Program-made: the position numbers and the translations under genes | Shown: positions 7,566 to 13,836 of the stretch, one piece after another | Layout: each line of letters begins with the position of its first letter | Numbering within the stretch: position 1 is the stretch's first letter | The notes under the pieces: model-generated | Told to the model about the DNA's origin: nothing | The model's database searches: none | Seen by the model: only the letters and a program-made list of their open reading frames with translations | Assembly: GCA_023146355.1 (NCBI GenBank) | Contig: JAGLCH010000128.1 | Coordinates: forward strand, 1 to 15,616 | DNA length: 15,616 nucleotides | Source: Bacteriovoracaceae bacterium | Lineage (GTDB): Bacteria > Bdellovibrionota > Bacteriovoracia > Bacteriovoracales > Bacteriovoracaceae | Direction: 5' to 3'

Positions 7566-8333
7566 ATGGTGTCAGCATTTGAAAAACGTCCCAAACTTTT
7601 AACTCCCTTTGTTGTTATTCTTTTTATGCTCGATACTTTGAGCTATTTAGACACTCCTGATCTAGCTCCCGTCCAAGCGGTAGGACTTATCGCTTTAACT
7701 CTGCTCATGCTTCCATTTTATATTGGGCTTTACATTGGCAAAGATTGGGCAAGGTGGACTATGGTTACCCTTTTGTCTCTTACAATTGGGGTCATGGCAT
7801 TCTCTTTTTTCAGGGGAGACATATCAGCGGCAAACGATTGGCAGATGGTGTTTTACTCATCTGAAGCTCTGTTCTCATTTCTTTTTATTATTTGGGTCTT
7901 TCTACCAATACCTGCAAGATTTTTCAGAGATCGAAGGGATTCAATCTCCTTTGACTTAATTCCAAAACCTGCATCAATCCTTCGAAAGTTTGGGGCATTT
8001 TGGATAGACATCTTAGTTGCATTCATTGTGTTTGTTTTGATCGAGAGAGTCTCCTTTATAATTACTCCCGCTGCATGGATGAAGCTAGTTGCGGCCTCAA
8101 GTGCACTTGTCTTTTACGTGGTATTAAATTGGAAAAATGTAGGCGTAGGTCAACTGCTCTTTAAAGTTAAAACCGTATCTAGGTCTGGTGGGACTGTCGC
8201 TCTCTGGAAGCACGCACTCCGGCCAGTCTATGCTGTATTATTTAGCTTTATTTCTGTAGGGCTCTGTCTCGCAGATACCCATCATAGGGGAATCCACGAC
8301 TACATTTTTGGTACAGTAGTCGCTAGACGTTAA
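7566..8333 (+). CDS. RDD-family integral membrane protein
   Basis: Membrane protein of unknown transport role. I start it at ATG 7566 (MVSAFEKRPK), 4 bases after the uxs stop; the open frame continues back to 7416 but would overlap uxs with unlikely protein. An AAGGG about 11 bases upstream is the only ribosome-site candidate. The 255 residues contain about four hydrophobic segments in the first 130 residues, then an RDD domain from about residue 139: RKFGAFWIDILVAF carries the R and D signature, VGQLLFKVKTV matches the usual TxGKxLxGLKV-like stretch, and RGIHDYIFGTVV matches the closing LHDxxxGT motif. RDD proteins have been linked to ion or osmolyte transport in some bacteria; nothing here fixes a substrate. 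Its TAA interlocks with the stop of the opposing mscS-like gene in TTAA. Confidence 0.8.
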   Translation: MVSAFEKRPKLLTPFVVILFMLDTLSYLDTPDLAPVQAVGLIALTLLMLPFYIGLYIGKDWARWTMVTLLSLTIGVMAFSFFRGDISAANDWQMVFYSSEALFSFLFIIWVFLPIPARFFRDRRDSISFDLIPKPASILRKFGAFWIDILVAFIVFVLIERVSFIITPAAWMKLVAASSALVFYVVLNWKNVGVGQLLFKVKTVSRSGGTVALWKHALRPVYAVLFSFISVGLCLADTHHRGIHDYIFGTVVARR

Positions 8334-9436
8334 GCTTTCATTCCCTGAACGTGAATGGTCTGAGTTGGGAAAGCAAACTCTACTCCCAGTTCATTTCCTT
8401 TTCTCAAAACACTCATAAGTAGTTTATGTCTCTCTTCAAGCTCCTCAGGATAGTCTGGAACGATGAAGAATACATAAAGCATGATATCTAGAGAATAGGC
8501 GCCCATGTTATTAAAGCTCACGTAGAACCGATCCTTTCGAATGTTTTCCGTTTTCATGATGATTTCTTTAATCGCCTCACAGAACTTTTCTAAGGTGTCT
8601 GGATGGGTGTCGTATTGAACTCCAACTGTAGTTTTAAAGCGCCTGAAGTTTCTCTGGCCATAATTGTCGATGGAGATATTCGTAAGCTGTCCGTTGGGAA
8701 CAGTGATTAAAGAGTCGTAAAATGTTCTGATCCGTGTGCTTCGAAGGCCGACCTCCTCAACAATTCCTTGAACTCCATCTCCAATTTGTACCCAGTCTCC
8801 AATTCTAAAAGGGCGATCAACTAATACTGTGATGGAACCAAAGATATTTGAAATGGTGTCTTTTGCAGCAAGAGCAAATGCGATACCACCAATTCCAAGA
8901 CCGGCAACAATACCTTTCATATCAAGGGTTAGGCTATCTCCGATATAAATGCCGCCAATAGCAACAATAAAAAATTTCGCAGACTTCCGTAAAAGAGGAA
9001 CTAGAATATCATCAAATTTATTATCACTTTCTTTTGCTTTTCTCTCAAAAAAGACTGAAAGTACGTCGACCAACGTATGAGCTGTGAGCACAACTGCTAC
9101 AGCAAAAACAATAAGGGCGCCGCGATGGAGGACAGAGTCAATATTTTCCTTAAATGGGAAGGCCTTAACTGTAATAATCCATATTGCCGAATTAACCATC
9201 AGTCCAAAGGCACGTTTGAATTTTTTTACTTTTTTCTCATTGAGCGTTGAATCTCTATCAAGTTTTTTAATAAAAATGCGAGCAGTATAATAAACAGCTG
9301 TTTTTTCTATGATTTGTGAGGTGACAATAATCGCAGCAATAATGATCCAGTGCCAGTTTGGCATAACGATTATCTCATTCTCAAGCCATGTGGGCATGTT
9401 TGCTGATAGTGTATTGAAAAACTCAGTTATCTGCAT
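8330..9436 (-). CDS. MscS-family mechanosensitive ion channel
   Basis: Small-conductance mechanosensitive channel homologue that would release solutes on hypo-osmotic shock. Five membrane segments are visible at about residues 28-50, 77-95, 103-128, 150-168 and 173-195. The last is the pore-lining helix: the Gly/Ala-rich GLGIGGIAFALAAKD (179-193) is followed by TISNIFGSITVLVDRPF and the beta-domain signature RIGDWVQI, then VGLRSTRIRT and VPNGQLTN, as in MscS. The C-terminal domain ends about residue 368 with no fused extra domain. The open frame begins at a TTG (9454), but ATG 9436 has AGAAGGT six bases upstream and is the better start. It diverges from a lone cyclic-nucleotide-binding protein across a 78-base spacer with a long palindrome, which suggests joint control. 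Five membrane helices rather than three place it with the larger family members. Confidence 0.93.
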   Translation of the reverse strand: MQITEFFNTLSANMPTWLENEIIVMPNWHWIIIAAIIVTSQIIEKTAVYYTARIFIKKLDRDSTLNEKKVKKFKRAFGLMVNSAIWIITVKAFPFKENIDSVLHRGALIVFAVAVVLTAHTLVDVLSVFFERKAKESDNKFDDILVPLLRKSAKFFIVAIGGIYIGDSLTLDMKGIVAGLGIGGIAFALAAKDTISNIFGSITVLVDRPFRIGDWVQIGDGVQGIVEEVGLRSTRIRTFYDSLITVPNGQLTNISIDNYGQRNFRRFKTTVGVQYDTHPDTLEKFCEAIKEIIMKTENIRKDRFYVSFNNMGAYSLDIMLYVFFIVPDYPEELEERHKLLMSVLRKGNELGVEFAFPTQTIHVQGMKA

Positions 9437-9470
9437 AATATTACCTTCTATCAAAAAATAGGGATGTAAT

Positions 9471-9501
9471 GAATAATTATAAAATAATTTTATAATTATT
9501 C
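9471..9501. promoter_or_regulatory. 31-nt AT-rich palindrome with outward -10 hexamers
   Basis: Two perfect 15-base arms (GAATAATTATAAAAT and its complement) flank a single central A. The palindrome lies in the spacer between the divergent mscS-like and CNBD genes, 34 bases from one ATG and 13 from the other. Each arm contains an outward-facing TATAAT (9491-9496 on +, 9481-9476 on -), so it may be a symmetric promoter, an operator, or both. No good -35 is visible on either side. Confidence 0.7.
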
Positions 9502-9514
9502 TAGAGGAATATCT

Positions 9515-9862
9515 ATGGCCGACATAAAAGTCCTACTTAAAGATGACTATTTAATTCGAGAGAAGTCTGAGAGTACAGAGATGTACTATCTTAAAGATGG
9601 CACCTTGGGAGTCTATAAAATTAAAGGTGATCAAGAGGTTCAAATAGAAACTATCTATTCTGGAGAAATTGTAGGAGAGATGTCATTTCTCGACAAAAAT
9701 CCTAGATCAGCTTCTGTTAAGGCCCTTACTGATGCTACGGTGGCAGTAATTCCAAGAGAGCAGTTTGATTCATTTATGGAATCTCTTCCTGCATGGTTCA
9801 AAGCTTTGATTAACACGTTACTTCAGCGCCTGCGAAAGGCGAATGCAAGAATTAAGATTTAA
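9515..9862 (+). CDS. Stand-alone cyclic-nucleotide-binding domain protein
   Basis: A 115-residue protein that is essentially one CRP-type cyclic-nucleotide-binding domain. The phosphate-binding cassette is at residues 50-68: Gly54-Glu55, then PRSASV with Arg64 and Ser65, matching the Gly-Glu and Arg-Ser residues that contact cAMP in E. coli CRP. The C-terminal helix (residues ~85-113) ends in a basic stretch (LLQRLRKANARIK). There is no helix-turn-helix, so it cannot act as a CRP-like DNA-binding regulator by itself; a soluble sensor or a partner subunit is more likely. Start ATG 9515 has AGAGGAA about six bases upstream. The gene diverges from the MscS-like channel and its TAA interlocks with that of the opposing LRR gene in TTAA. 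Which nucleotide it binds is not decidable by eye. Confidence 0.88.
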   Translation: MADIKVLLKDDYLIREKSESTEMYYLKDGTLGVYKIKGDQEVQIETIYSGEIVGEMSFLDKNPRSASVKALTDATVAVIPREQFDSFMESLPAWFKALINTLLQRLRKANARIKI

Positions 9863-10449
9863 AACCAAATTGTATATTTTTTAAAGATTCTACTTTTTTC
9901 CTCTTCGGGAAAAGAGTTGCCGTCTATTGATAAGTGGTTGAGACCTGATAGTTCATCAATAGTGTCGGGGAGAGCTTTAAGATTATTTCGGTCGAGATTT
10001 AAACGAGTAAGCATCTTCAATTTCCCAAAGCTACTTGGGAGAATTTCTAAATTATTTCCAGAGAGATCAAGAGTATCAAGATACTCAAAGTCACCAATCC
10101 ATTCTGGTAAAGTCACTAAAGAGCTATTTGTAAGCTGAAAGTTTTTAAGGGCAATACATGTGGGGTTAACCTCAGGTAGCCGCTCGAGTGAGCAGTTTTT
10201 AAGTTTCAGTATCCTTAGTAGAGGTAATAAAAAGATACTATCAGGAAGAGACTTTAGTGATGATGAGGCCACCTCTAGGTATTCTAAGTGGATAAGCTCG
10301 CAAATATTAGATGGAATCTCTGTGATAGATTCTCCAAATATTTCAAGGTGGGTAATGTTCATATTATCAAATACCATTTCAGGGAAAGCTTTTTCCCTTT
10401 TGGTAAGACGAAGTGCAAGTTTGGTATCGGTCTGAGTTAGAATTTTCAC
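9859..10449 (-). CDS. Leucine-rich-repeat protein (six 23-residue repeats)
   Basis: A small LRR protein of unknown partner. After ~30 residues come six consecutive repeats, each exactly 23 residues, of the bacterial LPxxI type (consensus LxxLxLxxNxLxxLPxxIxxLxx), for example the ones with LDTLDLSGNNLEILP and LTRLNLDRNNLKALP, followed by a short cap ending KKYTIWF. There is no signal peptide or membrane segment, so it should be cytoplasmic; LRR arcs normally bind other proteins. The start is a GTG (10447-10449) with no strong ribosome site; an internal ATG (residue 25) is a possible alternative. It lies 20 bases downstream of pgsA on the same strand, probably in its transcript, and its TAA shares TTAA with the CNBD gene stop. 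Apart from the repeats I recognise no domain. Confidence 0.85.
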   Translation of the reverse strand: MKILTQTDTKLALRLTKREKAFPEMVFDNMNITHLEIFGESITEIPSNICELIHLEYLEVASSSLKSLPDSIFLLPLLRILKLKNCSLERLPEVNPTCIALKNFQLTNSSLVTLPEWIGDFEYLDTLDLSGNNLEILPSSFGKLKMLTRLNLDRNNLKALPDTIDELSGLNHLSIDGNSFPEEEKSRIFKKYTIWF

Positions 10450-10469
10450 ATACTTATTTTAGCATAGAA

Positions 10470-11114
10470 TTAATTCTGTACAACCTTTGCCATTTTCATT
10501 TTTTTGCGTTCTTGTCGAAAGCGATTGGCCAAACTCATGGTATAGATCGTGGCGGAAAATAATGATAGAAATGCTGCGATGTAAATTAAAATTTTTCCAA
10601 CCAATGGGAAGGGAATTCCAAGAACCGTATCGAAAATCATCAAAAATGGAATTGAGGCCATTTGAGCTGCTGTTTTCCACTTTCCAATGCTACTTACCGG
10701 GACCTTATATCCTCGCTCTGTTGCAAGAAGACGAAGTGAGGTCATGTACATCTCTCTTAGAATGAGAATAATTACGAGGATGGTGTGAATTCGTCCAAGA
10801 CCTAGGAGCAGAATCAGAGATGCTACAACTAAAAACTTGTCCGCAATCGGGTCTAGAAAAGTACCAAATACTGTAACAATTTTTCTTTTGCGAGCAATAT
10901 GGCCGTCGAAGAAGTCGGTTATAGAAGCAATAATAAAGATGATTGCTGAAATCCATTCAAGGGGTTGCTTAAGGGGATCTGTAATTGTGTTTTCAAAGAG
11001 ACCTGCTCCAAGACAAACCATAAGAAGAGGTACAAGAGCAACTCGAAATAAAGTTAAGCGATTTGGTACATTATCGATGTCCCATTCGTTTTGTGATTCG
11101 ATCTCTGAAGTCAT
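10470..11114 (-). CDS. pgsA: CDP-diacylglycerol--glycerol-3-phosphate 3-phosphatidyltransferase
   Basis: Makes phosphatidylglycerophosphate from CDP-diacylglycerol and glycerol-3-phosphate, the committed step to phosphatidylglycerol and cardiolipin, in the inner membrane. The CDP-alcohol phosphatidyltransferase signature D-x2-DG-x2-AR-x8-G-x3-D-x3-D is complete: D67, D70, G71, A74, R75, G84, D88 and D92. The N-terminal NVPNRLTLFRVALVP is the usual PgsA opening, and several hydrophobic helices follow. At 214 residues it is slightly longer than typical (~180-200), with an acidic, Ser/Asn-rich first 14 residues and a basic tail (RQERKKMKMAK). ATG 11114 has AGGGAG eight bases upstream. Phosphatidylserine synthase shares the signature, but the opening motif and length favour PgsA. 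The LRR gene follows after 20 bases. Confidence 0.92.
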   Translation of the reverse strand: MTSEIESQNEWDIDNVPNRLTLFRVALVPLLMVCLGAGLFENTITDPLKQPLEWISAIIFIIASITDFFDGHIARKRKIVTVFGTFLDPIADKFLVVASLILLLGLGRIHTILVIILILREMYMTSLRLLATERGYKVPVSSIGKWKTAAQMASIPFLMIFDTVLGIPFPLVGKILIYIAAFLSLFSATIYTMSLANRFRQERKKMKMAKVVQN

Positions 11115-11168
11115 AAGTTATTCTCCCTGGCCCAATATACGTTTGATCATCTCTGGCCGGCAATCAAA

Positions 11169-11174
11169 ATTATA
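11169..11174 (-). promoter_or_regulatory. Candidate -10 for pgsA
   Basis: A consensus TATAAT on the - strand, 54 bases before the pgsA ATG. Seventeen bases further upstream AAGACT is only a three-of-six match to a -35, so the call rests on the -10 alone. Confidence 0.35.
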
Positions 11175-11226
11175 GACTATTTAGAATTTGCAGTCTTTTG
11201 CCTCCTTTCTTATGAAATTAAATCCG

Positions 11227-11234
11227 ATTATAAT
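11227..11234. promoter_or_regulatory. Palindromic ATTATAAT, -10 candidate on both strands
   Basis: ATTATAAT is its own reverse complement and gives TATAAT on the + strand (11229-11234) and on the - strand (11232-11227). It is 29 bases before the PilZ-protein ATG, a suitable distance for its promoter, and on the other strand could feed pgsA through a longer leader. The + strand -35 region (11206-11211, TTTCTT) is weak. Confidence 0.5.
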
Positions 11235-11263
11235 TAGGTAATTACAATATTTTATGAGGTAAT

Positions 11264-11977
11264 ATGGATCGCCAATTTGATTTGATTAAGACAGAGTATC
11301 GTGAAGTTGAAAAACGTCTACTTCCCCGTTTTCCATTTAGTTTTTTGATGTTTCGTCCTGTGGATGAATCAAGAGTTTTTGAGGTCTCAGATATCTCCCA
11401 TACAGGGATGCAAATTGGCCTTAAGGATGGAGAGTGCCAAATTGAAGTTGGTCGGACTATGACTGGACATATTCAGTGGCGCAGCCACCGCCTTGAAGTC
11501 GAAGGGAAAGTAGTTTGGGCCAGGGAAAATCGTCTTGGCCTATCTTTTGATGAAAGTCTCGCGACTCCAATTAAAGAATATTTTTCAGTTGAAAATATTG
11601 TTGAAGGACTTCGCCCTGTGCATGACTTGCAAATGGGTGTTGAGATTCCATCAAATCTTAAGTATTGGCTTCGGGCAGATGGCCCAATGGAAGTCTTTAT
11701 TTGGAAGCACTCTGATGGAGAGTTTTCACGTTTTCAATTTATACTTTTAGATAGCTTTGTTGAATGGGAAGATGGGCGAGGTGTAAAAAGTGGAAAGGTC
11801 GTCACGAAGCGTGATGTTGAAACGCCGCTTTTTTCCGAAGATGAATTTGTTTTTCAACTGGATGAAGGTGTGGACTTTTCAAAGATAAACTTCGCCAAAG
11901 ATGTCATTGAAAAACTAAGTACAAATCTTCTCCCCGAAGCTGTTATTCATTTCTTGAAAGTTAAGCTGGGTGGGTAA
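11264..11977 (+). CDS. PilZ-domain protein (probable c-di-GMP receptor)
   Basis: The first ~110 residues form a PilZ domain with both ligand motifs: RxxxR as RLLPR (Arg18, Arg22) and D/NxSxxG as DISHTG (Asp43, Ser45, Gly48), then the beta-strand run IEVGRTMTGHIQW and KVVWARENRLGLSF that closes the barrel. Cyclic di-GMP binding is therefore expected. The remaining ~125 residues are rich in acidic and aromatic residues; I recognise no domain there, and this part presumably carries the output or a partner contact. There is no signal peptide or membrane segment, so the protein should be cytoplasmic. GAGGT lies only 3 bases before ATG 11264, close but usable. The gene diverges from pgsA and is followed by a hairpin before yggS. 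The GGDEF enzyme about 9 kb upstream is a possible source of its ligand, though nothing proves pairing. Confidence 0.9.
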   Translation: MDRQFDLIKTEYREVEKRLLPRFPFSFLMFRPVDESRVFEVSDISHTGMQIGLKDGECQIEVGRTMTGHIQWRSHRLEVEGKVVWARENRLGLSFDESLATPIKEYFSVENIVEGLRPVHDLQMGVEIPSNLKYWLRADGPMEVFIWKHSDGEFSRFQFILLDSFVEWEDGRGVKSGKVVTKRDVETPLFSEDEFVFQLDEGVDFSKINFAKDVIEKLSTNLLPEAVIHFLKVKLGG

Positions 11978-12010
11978 TCTCCTTTAAGTGCGACGAAGAA
12001 TAATGTCTTA

Positions 12011-12045
12011 AAATGAAGGTATATTAGCTAAGCCTTCATTTCTTT
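12011..12045 (+). terminator. Hairpin between the PilZ gene and yggS
   Basis: AAATGAAGG (12011-12019) pairs with CCTTCATTT (12033-12041), extended by one G-U pair, around an 11-base loop, and is followed by CTTT. It begins 34 bases after the PilZ stop. The stem is AT-rich and the T-run imperfect, so it may be a moderate terminator or a partial attenuator ahead of yggS. Confidence 0.5.
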
Positions 12046-12083
12046 GGTAAAGTTTCAAAAGGCATTTAACCTGGAGTATTGCC

Positions 12084-12761
12084 TTGAATCGATACGACGA
12101 GATTTCATCAAGATTAAATTCACTTAAAAAAGATATGGGCGCATCAACACTGATCGCAGTTTCAAAATATCACACGATCGAAGATATTACTTTTGCCCAT
12201 CAAGCGGGTCAGCTTGACTTTGGAGAGAGTCGAGTTCAAGACCTTTTGAATAAGGCGGAGCATTTTTCTGCTGAGAATATTACAGATCTGTCGTGGCATT
12301 TTATCGGAAGACTTCAGTCTAACAAAATTAACATGCTGGCAAAAGTTCCATTGCTAAAATTTATACATTCTATCGACTCATTAAAGCTTCTTGATGCATT
12401 GTTAAAGCGTGAGGATAACTTTCACCAAGTTGAAAAAATCGGGGTTTTTCTCCAAATAAATACTTCTGGCGAGGAAGAGAAGGGTGGCATTCGCTCAATT
12501 GAGGATTTGAGAACTGGAATTGAACTTCTTAATAGTTCAAACTCCAAAGTTTTCACTTTGGCAGGCCTTATGACTATTGGTCGTATTCGCACTAACAACT
12601 TTGAAGAGGATGCTCGTTTTAGTTTTAATGAACTAAGAGAGCTTCGCAATCAACTAGAAATTCCTGAGCTTGATCTTTCTATGGGAATGAGTCGTGATTT
12701 TAAAATTGCTATTGAGTACGGTAGTTCCTATGTTCGAGTGGGAAGTGCTATTTTCGCTTAA
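12084..12761 (+). CDS. yggS: YggS/PROSC-type PLP homeostasis protein
   Basis: Small pyridoxal-phosphate-binding protein that keeps free PLP in balance and affects amino-acid and keto-acid pools; no enzyme activity is firmly known for the family. The fold is a single alanine-racemase-like barrel. Lys28 in AVSKYHTIEDI is the PLP Schiff-base lysine; further family landmarks in order are FGESRVQD, WHFIGRLQSNK, HSIDS, INTSGEEEKGGI, LAGLMTIG and LSMGMSRDFKIAIEYGSSYVRVGSAIF, the last holding the phosphate-binding Ser and Arg-Gly residues. At 225 residues it is a normal length. It starts with a TTG at 12084; GGAG at 12073-12076, seven bases upstream, supports this start and no in-frame ATG fits better. 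No proC or division-cluster neighbour is present, unlike in many bacteria. Its TAA interlocks with the stop of the opposing gene in TTAA. Confidence 0.93.
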   Translation: MNRYDEISSRLNSLKKDMGASTLIAVSKYHTIEDITFAHQAGQLDFGESRVQDLLNKAEHFSAENITDLSWHFIGRLQSNKINMLAKVPLLKFIHSIDSLKLLDALLKREDNFHQVEKIGVFLQINTSGEEEKGGIRSIEDLRTGIELLNSSNSKVFTLAGLMTIGRIRTNNFEEDARFSFNELRELRNQLEIPELDLSMGMSRDFKIAIEYGSSYVRVGSAIFA

Positions 12762-13657
12762 AATCTAAGGCCTATTGCAGCGCGACTATTTACAATTGTT
12801 GTTTTCTGGTTTTCGCCAGTGGTGAACTTTTCAGTCGCATTGATCACCTCCAGTTGAATCTCAGTAATAAATTTTACCTGATCTGTTAGAGGGTGCAGGT
12901 AACCCAATTTAACGTAGGGTAAAATTGTGGCCGACCCTGAAATTATCTGGCGATCTATTTGTGACTGAGACACTCCATATCCCATTCCAATCGTAGAGTA
13001 GATGTTTCCTAGACTCTCTACAAACTTTGGGAAGTGGTAGTTTAGGTCAAAAGTTACAAAATATCTCTTACTGTTAATTTGAAGAGGCGGTTCTTTTTCA
13101 AGGTAGGAGTCCTGATCATAGCGAAGGCCTAGACCCAGCTCAAGTATTGGGGAAATTGCGCGATAAAGAGTGGCCTCTCCTTGAAACCCTTGGCGATTAT
13201 TTGAAGGAGATGTTCCAGAAATATTTACATTCTCACTAAATGCATGGGTAGCACCAGCACGGGCCGAAATATGATAGGGGTTAAGAGAAACCTTCATTCG
13301 CTTTTGTATGCGACGGGTTTTATATATATCTTTTAGCTCTGCTAGTTTTGACCATACTTCATTTACGTAGCGAGTGTAGTTTATAAAGTCGCCTTTTTTA
13401 AATGGAACGGTGGCAGATTCTTTTGATACTCGCCACATTGAGTTTTCCTGACCAACTTCCACTGCCTGGGCCATAATGCTAAAGCGTTTTGTACTAAAAA
13501 GGGATTTCTGTCCCTTGCTGACTTGATCGCGCGAACCCTTGGAAATAGCGAATGTTTTTCCGCTAGTTGAGACTGCTTTAACAACCATAAGTTCATCTGC
13601 CATCAGGCTTGTGGCAATCATGAGTAGGGCGAATGGGAGAAATTTCAATAATTTCAT
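12758..13657 (-). CDS. Exported probable outer-membrane beta-barrel protein
   Basis: Function unknown. From ATG 13657 the protein is 299 residues and opens with a clean signal peptide (MKLLKFLPFALLMIATSLMA, then DEL), cleavage expected after residue 20. Residues ~21-110 form a small domain with the pattern ISKGSRDQVSKGQKSLF, like the Gly-rich KGxxDxVxxGQ segments of some envelope proteins. From ~125 the sequence alternates polar and hydrophobic residues with many aromatics (YHISARAGATHAF, LELGLGLRY, YFVTFDLNYHF, GMGYGVS, AAIGLRF) and ends in Phe, as expected for a beta-barrel with a BAM-recognised C-terminus. A GTG at 13720 would add 21 residues in front of the signal peptide and is rejected. 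There is no ribosome site close to the ATG, but a TATAAT lies 7 bases upstream, so the mRNA may be leaderless. It is not assignable to a named porin family by eye. Confidence 0.75.
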   Translation of the reverse strand: MKLLKFLPFALLMIATSLMADELMVVKAVSTSGKTFAISKGSRDQVSKGQKSLFSTKRFSIMAQAVEVGQENSMWRVSKESATVPFKKGDFINYTRYVNEVWSKLAELKDIYKTRRIQKRMKVSLNPYHISARAGATHAFSENVNISGTSPSNNRQGFQGEATLYRAISPILELGLGLRYDQDSYLEKEPPLQINSKRYFVTFDLNYHFPKFVESLGNIYSTIGMGYGVSQSQIDRQIISGSATILPYVKLGYLHPLTDQVKFITEIQLEVINATEKFTTGENQKTTIVNSRAAIGLRF

Positions 13658-13664
13658 ATGGTTA

Positions 13665-13692
13665 ATTATATCTCGCTCCTCGGAAGGGGCAA
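13665..13692 (-). promoter_or_regulatory. Promoter predicting a leaderless mRNA
   Basis: On the - strand TTGCCC (13692-13687) and TATAAT (13670-13665) are 16 bases apart, four of six and six of six matches to sigma70. Only 7 bases separate the -10 from the ATG at 13657, so transcription would begin at or next to the A of the start codon. Confidence 0.6.
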
Positions 13693-13748
13693 TGGAGGAA
13701 TAATTTGCCAATTTTCTCACGACCCAAGAACGTTTATCAATAGAAAAT

Positions 13749-13778
13749 TTGAATTCTTGAGAAGAATTGACGTATAAT
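13749..13778 (+). promoter_or_regulatory. Promoter with embedded inverted repeat, lipoprotein gene
   Basis: TTGAAT (13749-13754) and a perfect TATAAT (13773-13778) are 18 bases apart, about 58 bases before the lipoprotein ATG. Most of the spacer is the inverted repeat AATTCTT-GAG-AAGAATT (13752-13768), which overlaps the -35 and would be well placed for a repressor or activator dimer. Confidence 0.6.
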
Positions 13779-13836
13779 GTTAATACATCTTTCTTAGTGA
13801 TAGATGTTCATGTCTTTTGGTGATTTAGGATATTTT

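Noticed and set aside
11200..11208. Strong ribosome-site-like AAAGGAGGC on the - strand upstream of pgsA
   Set aside because: No ATG, GTG or TTG follows at a usable distance (only a CTG leading to seven codons), so I do not call a leader peptide.
13785..13807. ACATCT / AGATGT inverted repeat in the leader of the lipoprotein gene
   Set aside because: Only six paired bases with an 11-base loop in AT-rich DNA; expected by chance.
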